Assembly: GCF_000299875.1 (NCBI RefSeq)
Contig: NZ_AMRK01000001.1
Location: 665,042-729,041, forward strand
Origin: Celeribacter baekdonensis B30
Lineage (GTDB): Bacteria; Pseudomonadota; Alphaproteobacteria; Rhodobacterales; Rhodobacteraceae
Reading direction: 5' to 3'
DNA length: 64,000 nucleotides
Positions 54,724 through 63,762 of this stretch are shown piece by piece (position 1 is the stretch's first letter; each line of letters starts with the position of its first letter). Position numbers and translations under genes: made by a program. The notes under the pieces are model-generated. The model was not told the DNA's origin, searched no databases, and saw nothing but the letters and a program-made list of their open reading frames with translations.

Positions 54724-55617
54724 ATGAACCAGTTCGATCCGTACCAGTTTCTCAGCGGCGGCAATATTGTCACCTTGGCCTTGGCGCTTTTCATTGTTTT
54801 ACTTGTTCTCAAAGGCGTGCGGATTGTCCCGCAGTCTGAGAAGTTTGTGGTCGAACGATTCGGTCGTTTGCGCACCGTGCTTGGCCCGGGGATCAACTTT
54901 GTCATCCCGTTGATTGACATTGTGGCCCATAAAATTTCCATTCTTGAACGCCAACTTCCCAATGCGATGCAGGACGCGATCACCTCGGACAACGTGTTGG
55001 TCAAGGTCGAAACCTCGGTGTTTTACCGCATCACCGAACCTGAGCGGACCGTGTACCGGATTCGCGATGTCGACGCCGCTATTGCCACGACCGTGGCCGG
55101 GATCGTGCGCTCAGAGATCGGGAAAATGGAATTGGATGAGGTTCAATCAAACCGATCCTCATTGATCACCACGATCAAAGCTTCGGTAGAAGAGGCGGTG
55201 AATGATTGGGGCATCGAGGTGACGCGGGCCGAAATCCTTGACGTGAACTTGGATGAGGCCACCCGCGCCGCGATGATGCAACAGCTCAACGCCGAGCGCG
55301 CCCGCCGTGCGACGGTGATGGAAGCCGAAGGTCAAAAACGCTCTGTCGAACTGGCCGCCGATGCGGCGCTCTATTCCGCCGAGCAAACTGCCAAAGCCCG
55401 CCGGGTTCAGGCCGATGCCGAAGCCTATGCCACGGGTGTTGTCGCCGAAGCGATTGCCAAGAACGGTCTGGAGGCCGCGCAATATCAAGTGGCTTTGAAA
55501 CAGGTCGAAGCGCTGGTTTCCTTGGGCGAAGGCTCGGGCAAACAAACCATCGTGGTTCCGGCGGCGGCTTTGGAGGCCTTTGGCGACGCGTTCAAACTGT
55601 TCAAAGGCAAAGCGTGA
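54724..55617 (+). CDS. SPFH/band-7 membrane protein (QmcA-like)
   Basis: This 297-residue protein has one N-terminal membrane helix (IVTLALALFIVLLVLKGV), then an SPFH domain: VPQSEKFVVERFGR, GINFVIPLIDIV, and a long Ala/Glu-rich coiled coil (VMEAEGQKRSVELAADA). It belongs to the QmcA/stomatin branch that forms membrane microdomain scaffolds and may modulate FtsH. The NfeD gene overlaps it by one base, the classic stomatin-NfeD operon. GGGGGAG precedes the ATG. Confidence 0.92.
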   Translation: MNQFDPYQFLSGGNIVTLALALFIVLLVLKGVRIVPQSEKFVVERFGRLRTVLGPGINFVIPLIDIVAHKISILERQLPNAMQDAITSDNVLVKVETSVFYRITEPERTVYRIRDVDAAIATTVAGIVRSEIGKMELDEVQSNRSSLITTIKASVEEAVNDWGIEVTRAEILDVNLDEATRAAMMQQLNAERARRATVMEAEGQKRSVELAADAALYSAEQTAKARRVQADAEAYATGVVAEAIAKNGLEAAQYQVALKQVEALVSLGEGSGKQTIVVPAAALEAFGDAFKLFKGKA

Positions 55618-55904
55618 TGGAACAGGTCATTCTGTTTTTGGAATGGTGGGCCTGGGGCTTGGCTGCGATCATCCTGTTTGCGCTTGAGGTCATGGTTGCG
55701 GGCTTTGTGTTTTTAGGCTTTGCCGTGGGCGCGGCGATTGTGGCGCTGTTGCTGTTTCTGGGCTGGTTCGGATCGAACCTTGCCGTCTTGGTGCTGATCT
55801 TTGCAGTGGTGTCGCTTTTGGCCTGGTTTGCCATGCGTCAAGTATTTGGCATTCGCAAAGGTCAGGTCAAAGTCTGGGACAAAGACATCAATGACGACGT
55901 CTGA
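55617..55904 (+). CDS. NfeD-family membrane protein (short form)
   Basis: This 95-residue protein has two to three hydrophobic helices (WWAWGLAAIILFALEVMVAG, FLGFAVGAAIVALLLFLGWF, NLAVLVLIFAVVSLLAWFAM) and a short polar tail. Length and content fit the short NfeD partner of SPFH proteins, without a protease domain and apparently with the OB fold reduced. Its ATG shares the last A of the QmcA TGA. It overlaps the Nudix gene by 14 bases. Confidence 0.88.
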   Translation: MEQVILFLEWWAWGLAAIILFALEVMVAGFVFLGFAVGAAIVALLLFLGWFGSNLAVLVLIFAVVSLLAWFAMRQVFGIRKGQVKVWDKDINDDV

Positions 55905-56328
55905 CGTCGTGCGGCCCTTTGACGGTGCGAAAATCGCGATTCTGCGTGGGGATGATGTCCTGACGCTGTTGCGCGATGATCGTCCCGACATTGCCTATCC
56001 CAATCAATGGGACCTTCCGGGCGGCGGACGCGAAGGGGCGGAGTCGCCTTTTGCGACAGCCGCCCGAGAGCTGTTTGAGGAACTTTCGATCAAAATCGAT
56101 CCGTCCTGCGTGATCTATCATGTCGAAGAGAACGGTCACGCCAACCCGGCGACAAAGGTGCATTTTTTTGTCGCCCGGTGGGAGGCGCTTTTGGACACAG
56201 ATGTGCGTTTGGGGGATGAAGGCCAGTGTTGGACGTGGATGCCCGCACGCGATTTCACCACCCGCTCTGACGCTGTGATCTCTTTGCGTCACAGATTGAC
56301 CCGGGCGCTTGATGCGCTCGGGCTTTGA
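55891..56328 (+). CDS. Nudix hydrolase
   Basis: This 145-residue protein has the Nudix box G-x5-E-x7-R-E-L-x-E-E: it starts with LPGGGREGAESPF and ends with ARELFEELSI, where Ser replaces the usual Gly near the end. It hydrolyses a nucleoside diphosphate linked to another group; the substrate is unknown. The gene starts inside the nfeD end (14-base overlap) and so forms a three-gene operon with the QmcA and NfeD genes. It converges on pyrF with 14 bases between stops. Confidence 0.88.
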   Translation: MTTSDVVRPFDGAKIAILRGDDVLTLLRDDRPDIAYPNQWDLPGGGREGAESPFATAARELFEELSIKIDPSCVIYHVEENGHANPATKVHFFVARWEALLDTDVRLGDEGQCWTWMPARDFTTRSDAVISLRHRLTRALDALGL

Positions 56329-56342
56329 TCTTTACAGTGCGC

Positions 56343-57056
56343 TCACTGGTTCCAAGTGGGGGCGTTGGCAATTTCGTGTTGAATGCGCAGCGCCGCTTCG
56401 CGCGGATCGGCATCTTGCCAAACCGGACGCCCGACCACGATATGATCGACGCCATCGCGAATGGCCTGCGCCGGGGTGGCCACACGTTTTTGATCACCAA
56501 GCGCGGCCCCCATCGGGCGCACGCCGGGGGTGACGATCAGCTTGCCTTCTGCTTCGGGCAGGGCGCGGATCAGAGCGGCCTCTTGCGGTGAGGCAATCAC
56601 GCCATCGGCGCCGGCAAGAAAAGCGTTGCCCGCACGCTCTTGGACAAGATCGCGGATATCACCGGGCTTGATCAACGCCCCGTCCAAGTCTTCCCGATCC
56701 AATGAGGTCAGCACAGTGACGGCGAGGATTTTCATGTCCGAGCCGGACGCGCCCTCTTTGGCGGCTTTGACCACATAAGGGTCGCCGTGGACGGTGAGAA
56801 AATCCATGTCGTGCTGCGCCACGCCGCGCACCGCGTTTTCAACAGTCGCGCCGATGTCGAAGAATTTCATGTCCAAAAAGATGCGTTTGCCACGCTCTTG
56901 TTTGAGCTCATTGGCCAGGGCAAAGCCGCCACTCGTCAACATGCCAAGACCGATTTTGTAAAACGATACGGCATCGCCGATCTTGTCGGCCAAGGCGAGG
57001 CCTTGCACGACATTTGGGACATCAAGGGCAACGATCAGGCGGTCATCAGCGGTCAT
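56343..57056 (-). CDS. pyrF: Orotidine 5'-phosphate decarboxylase
   Basis: This 237-residue TIM-barrel enzyme makes UMP, the last step of de novo pyrimidine synthesis. The catalytic Asp-Lys-Asp array is D62, K64, D67 in FLDMKFFDIGATVENA; LIVALDVPN starts the barrel and VTPGVRPMG plus DHIVVGRPVW form the phosphate end. AGAGGA precedes the ATG at 57056; a longer frame upstream overlaps the clpB promoter side. It is divergent from clpB. Confidence 0.97.
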   Translation of the reverse strand: MTADDRLIVALDVPNVVQGLALADKIGDAVSFYKIGLGMLTSGGFALANELKQERGKRIFLDMKFFDIGATVENAVRGVAQHDMDFLTVHGDPYVVKAAKEGASGSDMKILAVTVLTSLDREDLDGALIKPGDIRDLVQERAGNAFLAGADGVIASPQEAALIRALPEAEGKLIVTPGVRPMGAALGDQKRVATPAQAIRDGVDHIVVGRPVWQDADPREAALRIQHEIANAPTWNQ

Positions 57057-57188
57057 GGAAGCATCCTCTTTCACAGGTTTCCCCTTCCTGCGCAGAACGC
57101 CCGTGTGGGTCAAGAGCCGGATGTGCCGAATGCGGTTTAGGGGCGGCGAGGTGGGGTGTGAAAATGTTTCAATTTGGCAACAGTCCCT

Positions 57189-57218
57189 CTTGCGGAGCCT
57201 GCAATCTGACCCCATCTA
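57189..57218 (+). promoter_or_regulatory. RpoH (sigma-32)-type heat-shock promoter of clpB
   Basis: CTTGCG (57189-57194) is followed after 15 bases by CCCCATCTA (57210-57218). This fits the heat-shock consensus CTTG...CCCCATNT closely. It lies about 80 bases before the clpB ATG. Confidence 0.8.
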
Positions 57219-57294
57219 AAGGTCAAGGTCCCACCCAAAGATGTGCCGTATTCGGGCATCGCGATTGAGGGGCGCTTACTGAAGGAGAGACAGT

Positions 57295-59913
57295 ATGAAC
57301 ATGGAGAAATTCACCGAACGTGCCCGCGGGTTTATTCAGGCGGCACAGACCATTGCGATGCGCGAAAACCACCAACGTCTGGTGCCGGAGCATCTTTTGA
57401 AAGCCCTCATGGATGACGAAGAGGGCTTTGCCACCAACCTGATTTCAAATGCTGGCGGTGACCCGAAATTGGTCCTGTCTGCTGTCGACGCAGCCGTGGC
57501 TAAAAACGCCAAGGTCACCGGCGACGCGGGTCAGATTTATTTGGACCGCAGTATTGCCGAAGTTCTTGATGAGGCCGAGAAGCTTGCGAAAAAGGCAGGC
57601 GATAGTTTTGTGCCCGTCGAGCGGCTTTTGACTGCGCTCGCGATTGTCAAATCCAAAGCCAAGGATGCTTTGGAAGCTGGCGGCATTGACGCCAAGAAAC
57701 TGAACGCCGCGATCAATGACATCCGCAAAGGCCGCACTGCTGACAGTGCCTCGGCCGAAGAGGGCTATGACGCTCTGAACAAATATGCCCGTGATCTCAC
57801 CGAAGCGGCGCGTGAAGGCAAGATTGATCCAATCATTGGTCGCGACGAAGAAATTCGCCGCTCGATGCAGGTGTTGTCTCGCCGGACCAAAAACAACCCG
57901 GTTTTGATCGGGGAGCCGGGCGTGGGTAAAACCGCGATTGCCGAAGGGCTTGCGCTGCGGATCGTCAACGGCGACGTGCCGGAGAGCCTGAAAAACAAAC
58001 GGCTTTTGGCGCTGGATATGGGGTCGCTCATTGCCGGGGCAAAATATCGCGGAGAATTTGAGGAGCGGTTGAAATCCATTCTCAAAGAGATTGAGGCCGC
58101 TGCGGGCGAGGTCATCCTCTTTATTGATGAGATGCACACGCTTGTGGGCGCGGGCAAATCGGATGGGGCGATGGATGCCGCGAACCTGATCAAACCGGCG
58201 CTGGCGCGGGGGGAATTGCATTGTATCGGTGCGACGACCTTGGACGAGTACCGCAAATATGTGGAAAAAGACGCGGCCTTGGCGCGGCGGTTCCAACCCG
58301 TTGTGGTTGAAGAACCGACAGTCGAGGACACGATCTCCATCCTGCGTGGGATCAAAGAGAAATACGAACTTCACCATGGGGTGCGGATTTCAGACTCCGC
58401 GCTGGTTGCTGCGGCGACGCTCAGCCACCGTTATATCACGGATCGGTTCTTGCCGGACAAAGCCATCGACTTGGTCGATGAGGCTGCGTCGCGTCTGCGG
58501 ATGGAAGTGGACAGCAAGCCCGAAGAATTGGACGCGCTGGATCGCTCTATCCTTCAGCTTCAGATCGAAGCTGAGGCTTTGAAAAAAGAAGACGATGCGG
58601 CCTCCAAACGGCGGCTTGAGAAGCTCGAAGAAGAGCTGTCGGACTTGTTGGAGAAATCTGACTCGATGACGGCGAAATGGGAAGCCGAGCGGCAGAAACT
58701 CGAAGGCGCGCGCGATCTGAAAGAGAAACTCGACCGGGCACGGGCCGATTTGGAGATTGCCAAACGCGAAGGCAATCTGGCCAAGGCCGGTGAGCTGTCC
58801 TACGGCGTGATCCCGCAGCTTGAGAAAAAGCTGGTGGAGGCCGAAGCCGCAGAAGATCAGGATCTCATGGTCGAAGAGGCCGTGGGACCAGAGCAGATCG
58901 CAGGCGTGGTGGAGCGCTGGACCGGGATTCCGACGTCCAAGATGTTGGAAGGCGAACGCGATAAGTTGTTGCGGATGGAAGATGGCCTGCACAAACGGGT
59001 CATCGGTCAGGAAACAGCCGTTCACGCCGTTGCCAATGCGGTGCGGCGCGCGCGGGCGGGTCTCAATGATGAAAACCGTCCGTTGGGATCGTTCCTCTTC
59101 CTCGGGCCAACGGGGGTCGGGAAAACCGAACTGACGAAAGCGGTGGCTGAGTTCCTGTTTGACGATGACAATGCGATGGTGCGCATCGACATGTCGGAGT
59201 TCATGGAGAAACACAGCGTCTCTCGCCTGATCGGTGCGCCTCCGGGTTATGTCGGTTACGACGAGGGTGGTGTTTTGACCGAGGCCGTGCGGCGCAGACC
59301 CTATCAGGTTGTGTTGTTCGATGAGGTCGAAAAGGCCCACCCGGATGTGTTCAACGTGCTGTTGCAGGTCTTGGATGATGGCATTCTGACCGATGGTCAG
59401 GGCCGGACTGTGGACTTTAAACAGACGCTGATCATTCTGACCTCGAACCTTGGGGCGCAGGCGCTGAGCCAGTTGCCCGATGGGGCAGACAATGCGCAGG
59501 CCAAGCGCGATGTGATGGACGCGGTGCGGGCGCATTTCCGGCCAGAGTTCCTCAACCGGCTGGACGAGACGATCATCTTTGATCGGCTTGGGCGCGAGGA
59601 CATGGGCGGGATCGTCGAGATTCAGCTTGCTCTGCTCGAAAAGCGTCTGGCGAAACGCAACATTGGTCTGGCGGTGGATGCCGATGCCAAAGCATGGTTG
59701 GCCAACGAAGGCTATGACCCGGTATTTGGTGCGCGGCCTTTGAAACGGGTGATCCAACGCGCGTTGCAGGACCCGCTGGCGGAACTGTTGCTGTCGGGCG
59801 ATGTTGTGGATGGTGATACGCTTCCGGTCTCTGCCGGCTCTGGTGGGCTTTTGATTGGGGAAAAAACCGGGGCGACCCATCAGTCCAAACCGGATGATGC
59901 CGTGGTCCACTGA
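57295..59913 (+). CDS. clpB: Protein disaggregase ClpB
   Basis: This 872-residue AAA+ chaperone pulls proteins out of aggregates with DnaK. It has the Clp N-domain (1-150), a first ATPase with Walker A GEPGVGKT near residue 205 and [13 protein letters not shown], the coiled-coil M-domain (about 405-530) that defines ClpB, and a second ATPase with GPTGVGKT near 603, [18 protein letters not shown] and [16 protein letters not shown] precedes the ATG at 57295. A heat-shock promoter lies upstream and a strong terminator downstream, so it is monocistronic. Confidence 0.98.
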   Translation: MNMEKFTERARGFIQAAQTIAMRENHQRLVPEHLLKALMDDEEGFATNLISNAGGDPKLVLSAVDAAVAKNAKVTGDAGQIYLDRSIAEVLDEAEKLAKKAGDSFVPVERLLTALAIVKSKAKDALEAGGIDAKKLNAAINDIRKGRTADSASAEEGYDALNKYARDLTEAAREGKIDPIIGRDEEIRRSMQVLSRRTKNNPVLIGEPGVGKTAIAEGLALRIVNGDVPESLKNKRLLALDMGSLIAGAKYRGEFEERLKSILKEIEAAAGEVILFIDEMHTLVGAGKSDGAMDAANLIKPALARGELHCIGATTLDEYRKYVEKDAALARRFQPVVVEEPTVEDTISILRGIKEKYELHHGVRISDSALVAAATLSHRYITDRFLPDKAIDLVDEAASRLRMEVDSKPEELDALDRSILQLQIEAEALKKEDDAASKRRLEKLEEELSDLLEKSDSMTAKWEAERQKLEGARDLKEKLDRARADLEIAKREGNLAKAGELSYGVIPQLEKKLVEAEAAEDQDLMVEEAVGPEQIAGVVERWTGIPTSKMLEGERDKLLRMEDGLHKRVIGQETAVHAVANAVRRARAGLNDENRPLGSFLFLGPTGVGKTELTKAVAEFLFDDDNAMVRIDMSEFMEKHSVSRLIGAPPGYVGYDEGGVLTEAVRRRPYQVVLFDEVEKAHPDVFNVLLQVLDDGILTDGQGRTVDFKQTLIILTSNLGAQALSQLPDGADNAQAKRDVMDAVRAHFRPEFLNRLDETIIFDRLGREDMGGIVEIQLALLEKRLAKRNIGLAVDADAKAWLANEGYDPVFGARPLKRVIQRALQDPLAELLLSGDVVDGDTLPVSAGSGGLLIGEKTGATHQSKPDDAVVH

Positions 59914-59936
59914 TCCGGTGTTTCAGTGAAATCAAG

Positions 59937-59965
59937 AAAGGCGGCCTCTGCGGGCCGCCTTTTTT
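59937..59965 (+). terminator. Rho-independent terminator of clpB
   Basis: A perfect 10-bp stem (59937-59946 with 59953-59962) with loop TCTGCG is followed by more T residues. It starts 23 bases after the clpB stop and may also serve the convergent DsrE-like gene. Confidence 0.88.
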
Positions 59966-59975
59966 ATGGCATCTG

Positions 59976-60410
59976 CTATGGTTTGATGTAGCTGTAGCCC
60001 GCTTCTTGCAACTCGACCAAACGTGCGACTCCGGAGGGCACGACGACCGCCTCGTCCAGTACCTCAAGCGGCTTATCCATTTTCTGGCGCATCACGCGCA
60101 GGGTGTTTTCGCAGGCCGAAAACTGTACGTCGTGAAACTCAAGCGCCATGGTTTCGATCCGGTCCGCCACCGGGCTTTGATCCTTGAGAAACATCTGTAA
60201 CCCCGGACCATAGGCGACGATTTCAAGAATGACGGTATCGCCGATGGAGTTGAAATAAGCACGCGCATTGCTGGCGTTGTTCAGCGCCATGTTCATCACG
60301 CGCATATCACTGTCGTCGACATGGATTGCGATTTTATGGGTGATCCCTTCGGCCATGGCGCCCCCAGCGCAAAACGTGATGGTCAGACAGATGATGAGTG
60401 CTTTCCACAT
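59976..60410 (-). CDS. Secreted DsrE-like protein
   Basis: This 144-residue protein has a signal peptide (LIICLTITFCAGGAMA) and a domain like DsrE/DsrF: KIAIHVDDSD, MNMALNNASNARAYF, ILEIVAYGPGLQMFL and a single conserved Cys in VQFSACENTLRVM. DsrE relatives carry sulfur as persulfide on such a Cys; a periplasmic sulfur or redox role is possible but unproven. It has its own promoter region (187 bp) shared with the divergent glutamate-synthase-like gene. Confidence 0.8.
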   Translation of the reverse strand: MWKALIICLTITFCAGGAMAEGITHKIAIHVDDSDMRVMNMALNNASNARAYFNSIGDTVILEIVAYGPGLQMFLKDQSPVADRIETMALEFHDVQFSACENTLRVMRQKMDKPLEVLDEAVVVPSGVARLVELQEAGYSYIKP

Positions 60411-60597
60411 ATAGGTCTCCCTTTTATCTGTCGATCCTAGTCACATCCGATGTCCCCTGTCACGCTGCAGTGCAGGATGTTTGGTCCGTGTGCTGACGCG
60501 GGAAAGTTTACGCTAACATCCGCGGAAAGGCGGTTGCGTTTCCGTGTCACTGTGGCAGGGTCCGGCCTACGCACAGCATCAGCTCACGAGGTTTTCT

Positions 60598-62115
60598 ATG
60601 ACGGTTTGGCATTGGACAATGGGGGCCCTTCAGGTGCTCGCGCTTATCTTTGTTCTGGCAATTGGGTTTATGGCGCTGGCGGCGCTGGCGCTTTATGTCC
60701 TCGACAAGCGCCAGACACGGGACGCGATCCTGCGCAACTATCCGGTCATCGGCCACTTCCGGCATTTGTTTTCCTCTTTGGGCGAGTTCTTTCGGCAATA
60801 TTTCTTTGCCATGGACCGTGAAGAGATGCCGTTCAACCGCGCCCAGCGGGATTGGATTTACCGCGCCTCCGATGGCAAGGGCAACACCGTGGCCTTTGGC
60901 TCAACCCGCAGCCTGTCGATCCCGGGCACACCGATTTTCATGAACGCGCCGTTTCCACCGCTTGATGATCAATTCACCTCCACCGACCCGATGGTGATCG
61001 GCCCGCATTGCCGCGTGCCTTACACTGCCAAATCTATCTTTAACATTTCCGGCATGTCCTATGGCGCGATTTCCAAACCGGCTGTCCTGGCTCTTTCAAA
61101 AGGCGCAAAGGAAGCGGGCATTTGGTTGAACACCGGTGAGGGCGGTTTGTCGCCGTTTCACCTCGAAGGCGGGGCGGATCTTGTCTATCAAATCGGTACG
61201 GCGAAATACGGCATCCGTGATGATGCGGGCAATCTGGATGATGACAAGCTGCGCGCGATGGCGGCGCATGAAACCGTGCGGATGTTTGAGATCAAGCTGT
61301 CGCAGGGGGCAAAGCCGGGCAAGGGTGGAATTTTGCCCGCCGCCAAGATCACGCCCGAGATTGCGCAAATCCGCGGGTTGAAACCGGGCGAAGACGGCAT
61401 TTCCCCGAACCGCCACCGTGAAGTGGATGATTTTGGCGATTTGCTTGATTTCATCGACCACATCCGTGAGGTCACCGGCAAGCCGGTTGGGTTTAAATTC
61501 GTCGTCGGCTCCTCGCGGCCTTGGGCGGAGTTCTTTGAGATGATCGTCGAGCGCGGGCCAGAGAGCGCACCGGATTTCATTACCATTGACGGTGGCGAAG
61601 GCGGTACAGGCGCGGCGCCGATGCCGCTGATCGACCTTGTGGGGATGCCAATCAAAGAAGCGCTGATCCGCATTGTCGATTTGCGCGACAAATACGGGCT
61701 GCATGATCGCATTCGGATTGTGGCGGCGGGCAAGCTTGTGAATCCGGCGGATATTGCATGGGCGATTTGTGCGGGCGCGGATTTTGTCGCCTCTGCACGC
61801 GGCTTTATGTTCTCACTGGGCTGTATTCAGGCGCTCAAATGCAACAAGAATACCTGTCCCACCGGTATCACCACCCATGATCCGCATCTTCAGGGCGGGC
61901 TTGTGGTCAATGACAAGTATAAGAAAGTCGCAGCCTACGCCAAGGCCTCGACCTATGAGCTTGAGATGATCGCGCATTCGGTCGGGGTGTTGGAGCCACG
62001 TCAAATGCGGCGGCGTCATGTGCGGATTGTTCAGGCCGATGGGACGTCCATTCCGCTGGACCGTATCGTGCCAAGTTTTGATGCGGAACGTTACAATACC
62101 CCAACGCAGTTGTGA
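60598..62115 (+). CDS. Glutamate-synthase-like FMN/Fe-S protein
   Basis: This 505-residue protein has one or two N-terminal membrane helices (GALQVLALIFVLAIGFMALAA in part) and then the FMN-binding synthase domain of glutamate synthase: FNISGMSYGAISKPAVLALS, LNTGEGGLSPFH, ITIDGGEGGTGAAP and the Fe-S cysteines in LGCIQALKCNKNTCPTGI, shown here as two overlapping pieces. The glutaminase domain of GltB is missing and a membrane anchor is present, so it is not a normal glutamate synthase; its substrate is unknown. GAGG precedes the ATG at 60598. Confidence 0.87.
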   Translation: MTVWHWTMGALQVLALIFVLAIGFMALAALALYVLDKRQTRDAILRNYPVIGHFRHLFSSLGEFFRQYFFAMDREEMPFNRAQRDWIYRASDGKGNTVAFGSTRSLSIPGTPIFMNAPFPPLDDQFTSTDPMVIGPHCRVPYTAKSIFNISGMSYGAISKPAVLALSKGAKEAGIWLNTGEGGLSPFHLEGGADLVYQIGTAKYGIRDDAGNLDDDKLRAMAAHETVRMFEIKLSQGAKPGKGGILPAAKITPEIAQIRGLKPGEDGISPNRHREVDDFGDLLDFIDHIREVTGKPVGFKFVVGSSRPWAEFFEMIVERGPESAPDFITIDGGEGGTGAAPMPLIDLVGMPIKEALIRIVDLRDKYGLHDRIRIVAAGKLVNPADIAWAICAGADFVASARGFMFSLGCIQALKCNKNTCPTGITTHDPHLQGGLVVNDKYKKVAAYAKASTYELEMIAHSVGVLEPRQMRRRHVRIVQADGTSIPLDRIVPSFDAERYNTPTQL

Positions 62116-62180
62116 CATGAGTTTGTTTGGCGGTTGATGCGGTCCGGGCTACTCTTTCCTTGAGCCTATGGGAGAGACAC

Positions 62181-63107
62181 ATGTCCAAGATGCACAGCCT
62201 GCCTTATTCAACTGTTACACCGGAACAGACCTACCTCAACCGTCGCGCCCTTTTGGGCGGGATCGCCGGGGCGGGTCTGTTGGCCGCCACGGGCGCGCGG
62301 GCACAGGAGGTGCCGGAGTTTCAGATCAAAGGCTTCGACACCACAGAAACACCGAACAGCTTTAAAGAGATCACCACTTACAACAATTTCTATGAGTTCG
62401 GCACGGGTAAAGAAGACCCCGCGCGTTATGCCGGATCTCTGACCACCGATCCCTGGTCTGTCGAGATCGACGGGCTGGTGTCGCGTCCGGGCTCTTATGG
62501 TCTCGGGGATATCCTCGCCAAGATGGATATCGACGAGCGCATTTATCGGTTCCGCTGTGTCGAGGCCTGGTCGATGGTGATCCCGTGGAACGGGTTTGAG
62601 CTGCGCCAGCTTCTTGAACTCGCGGGTGTCGAGCCCTCCGCCAAATATGTCCGCTTTGAAACGCTCTATCGCCCGGAAGAAATGCCGGGGCAAAAACGCG
62701 CCATTTTGGATTGGCCTTATGTCGAGGGTCTGCGGCTTGATGAGGCGATGCATCCGCTGACCATTATGGCCACCGGGCTTTATGGTAAAACCCTGCCCAA
62801 TCAGAATGGCGCACCGCTGCGTTTGGTGGTGCCGTGGAAATACGGGTTCAAGTCGATCAAGTCGGTGGTGAAGATCACCTTGATGGAGACCCAGCCGGTC
62901 AACACATGGAAAGCGATCAATCATCGCGAATATGGATTCTATTCCAACGTCAACCCAGAGGTGGATCACCCGCGTTGGACCCAAGCCAGCGAGCGCCGCA
63001 TTGGTGGTGGCGTGTTTGCCCCCAGGATCGCGACGATCAAATTCAACGGTTATGAAGACCAAGTTGCCAGCCTGTATAAAGGCATGAACCTGAGCAAAGA
63101 GTATTAA
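62181..63107 (+). CDS. msrP: Protein-methionine-sulfoxide reductase, molybdopterin subunit
   Basis: This 308-residue periplasmic enzyme repairs oxidised methionine in envelope proteins. A Tat-type signal contains R21-R22 in [15 protein letters not shown]. The Mo-ligand is C126 in [15 protein letters not shown]. Further family blocks are [19 protein letters not shown] and [16 protein letters not shown] precedes the ATG at 62181. msrQ follows after two bases, the standard msrPQ pair. Confidence 0.96.
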   Translation: MSKMHSLPYSTVTPEQTYLNRRALLGGIAGAGLLAATGARAQEVPEFQIKGFDTTETPNSFKEITTYNNFYEFGTGKEDPARYAGSLTTDPWSVEIDGLVSRPGSYGLGDILAKMDIDERIYRFRCVEAWSMVIPWNGFELRQLLELAGVEPSAKYVRFETLYRPEEMPGQKRAILDWPYVEGLRLDEAMHPLTIMATGLYGKTLPNQNGAPLRLVVPWKYGFKSIKSVVKITLMETQPVNTWKAINHREYGFYSNVNPEVDHPRWTQASERRIGGGVFAPRIATIKFNGYEDQVASLYKGMNLSKEY

Positions 63108-63109
63108 GC

Positions 63110-63721
63110 GTGAGAGACCAGATCAATCGCCTTGCCCGTAAGATCCCGACCTGGCCTCTTTATATAGGGTCGTTGATCCCACCGGCGTGGTATTTCTATG
63201 CCGGGGTCACGGGTCGGATGGGCGTTGAACCGATCAAAGCGATGGAACATGCGATTGGCATTTTGGGCCTTCAGGTTCTGATCGCCTCTCTTTGTGTGAC
63301 GCCCCTGCGCACATATGCGCGCATCAACCTGTTCAAATTCCGTCGTGCGCTCGGCCTGATCGCCTTCTTTTATATCGTACTGCATCTCTTGGTGTGGCTG
63401 CTTTTGGATGTGCGCATCCCGAGCCAGATCATCGCTGACCTCTATAAGCGCCCCTATATCACCATCGGCATGGCCGGTTTGCTGTTGCTGATCCCGCTGG
63501 CGATCACGTCCAACCGCTATTCCATCCGCAAGCTCGGCGCGAACTGGCGACGGCTGCATTGGCTGGTTTATCCGGCGGTGGCTTTGGGTGGCATCCATTT
63601 TGTCATTCTGCGTAAGGGATGGCAGCTTGAGCCGCTGCTGTATTTGACCGTGATCGGAGTTTTGCTTTTGATCCGGGTTCCGATGGCGCGGGTGATCCCA
63701 TCGCGCGCGCGACACACCTGA
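63110..63721 (+). CDS. msrQ: Heme-binding membrane subunit MsrQ
   Basis: This 203-residue membrane protein has about five to six hydrophobic segments and passes electrons from the quinone pool to MsrP. Conserved features are LGLIAFFYIVLHLLVWLL with a heme-ligand His, LGANWRRLHWLVYPAVALG and GIHFVIL. The start is GTG at 63110, two bases after the msrP stop. A strong terminator follows. Confidence 0.94.
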   Translation: MRDQINRLARKIPTWPLYIGSLIPPAWYFYAGVTGRMGVEPIKAMEHAIGILGLQVLIASLCVTPLRTYARINLFKFRRALGLIAFFYIVLHLLVWLLLDVRIPSQIIADLYKRPYITIGMAGLLLLIPLAITSNRYSIRKLGANWRRLHWLVYPAVALGGIHFVILRKGWQLEPLLYLTVIGVLLLIRVPMARVIPSRARHT

Positions 63722-63736
63722 TTCTAGGATTTGAGG

Positions 63737-63762
63737 GGGCGAGTCGTGAGACTCGCCCTTTT
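63737..63762 (+). terminator. Rho-independent terminator of msrPQ
   Basis: A perfect 9-bp stem (63737-63745 with 63750-63758), loop GTGA, is followed by TTTTC. It lies 15 bases after msrQ. Confidence 0.88.

Noticed and set aside
58390..59910. A 506-codon frame antisense to clpB
   Set aside because: Shadow of a highly conserved gene; no ribosome site or motif.
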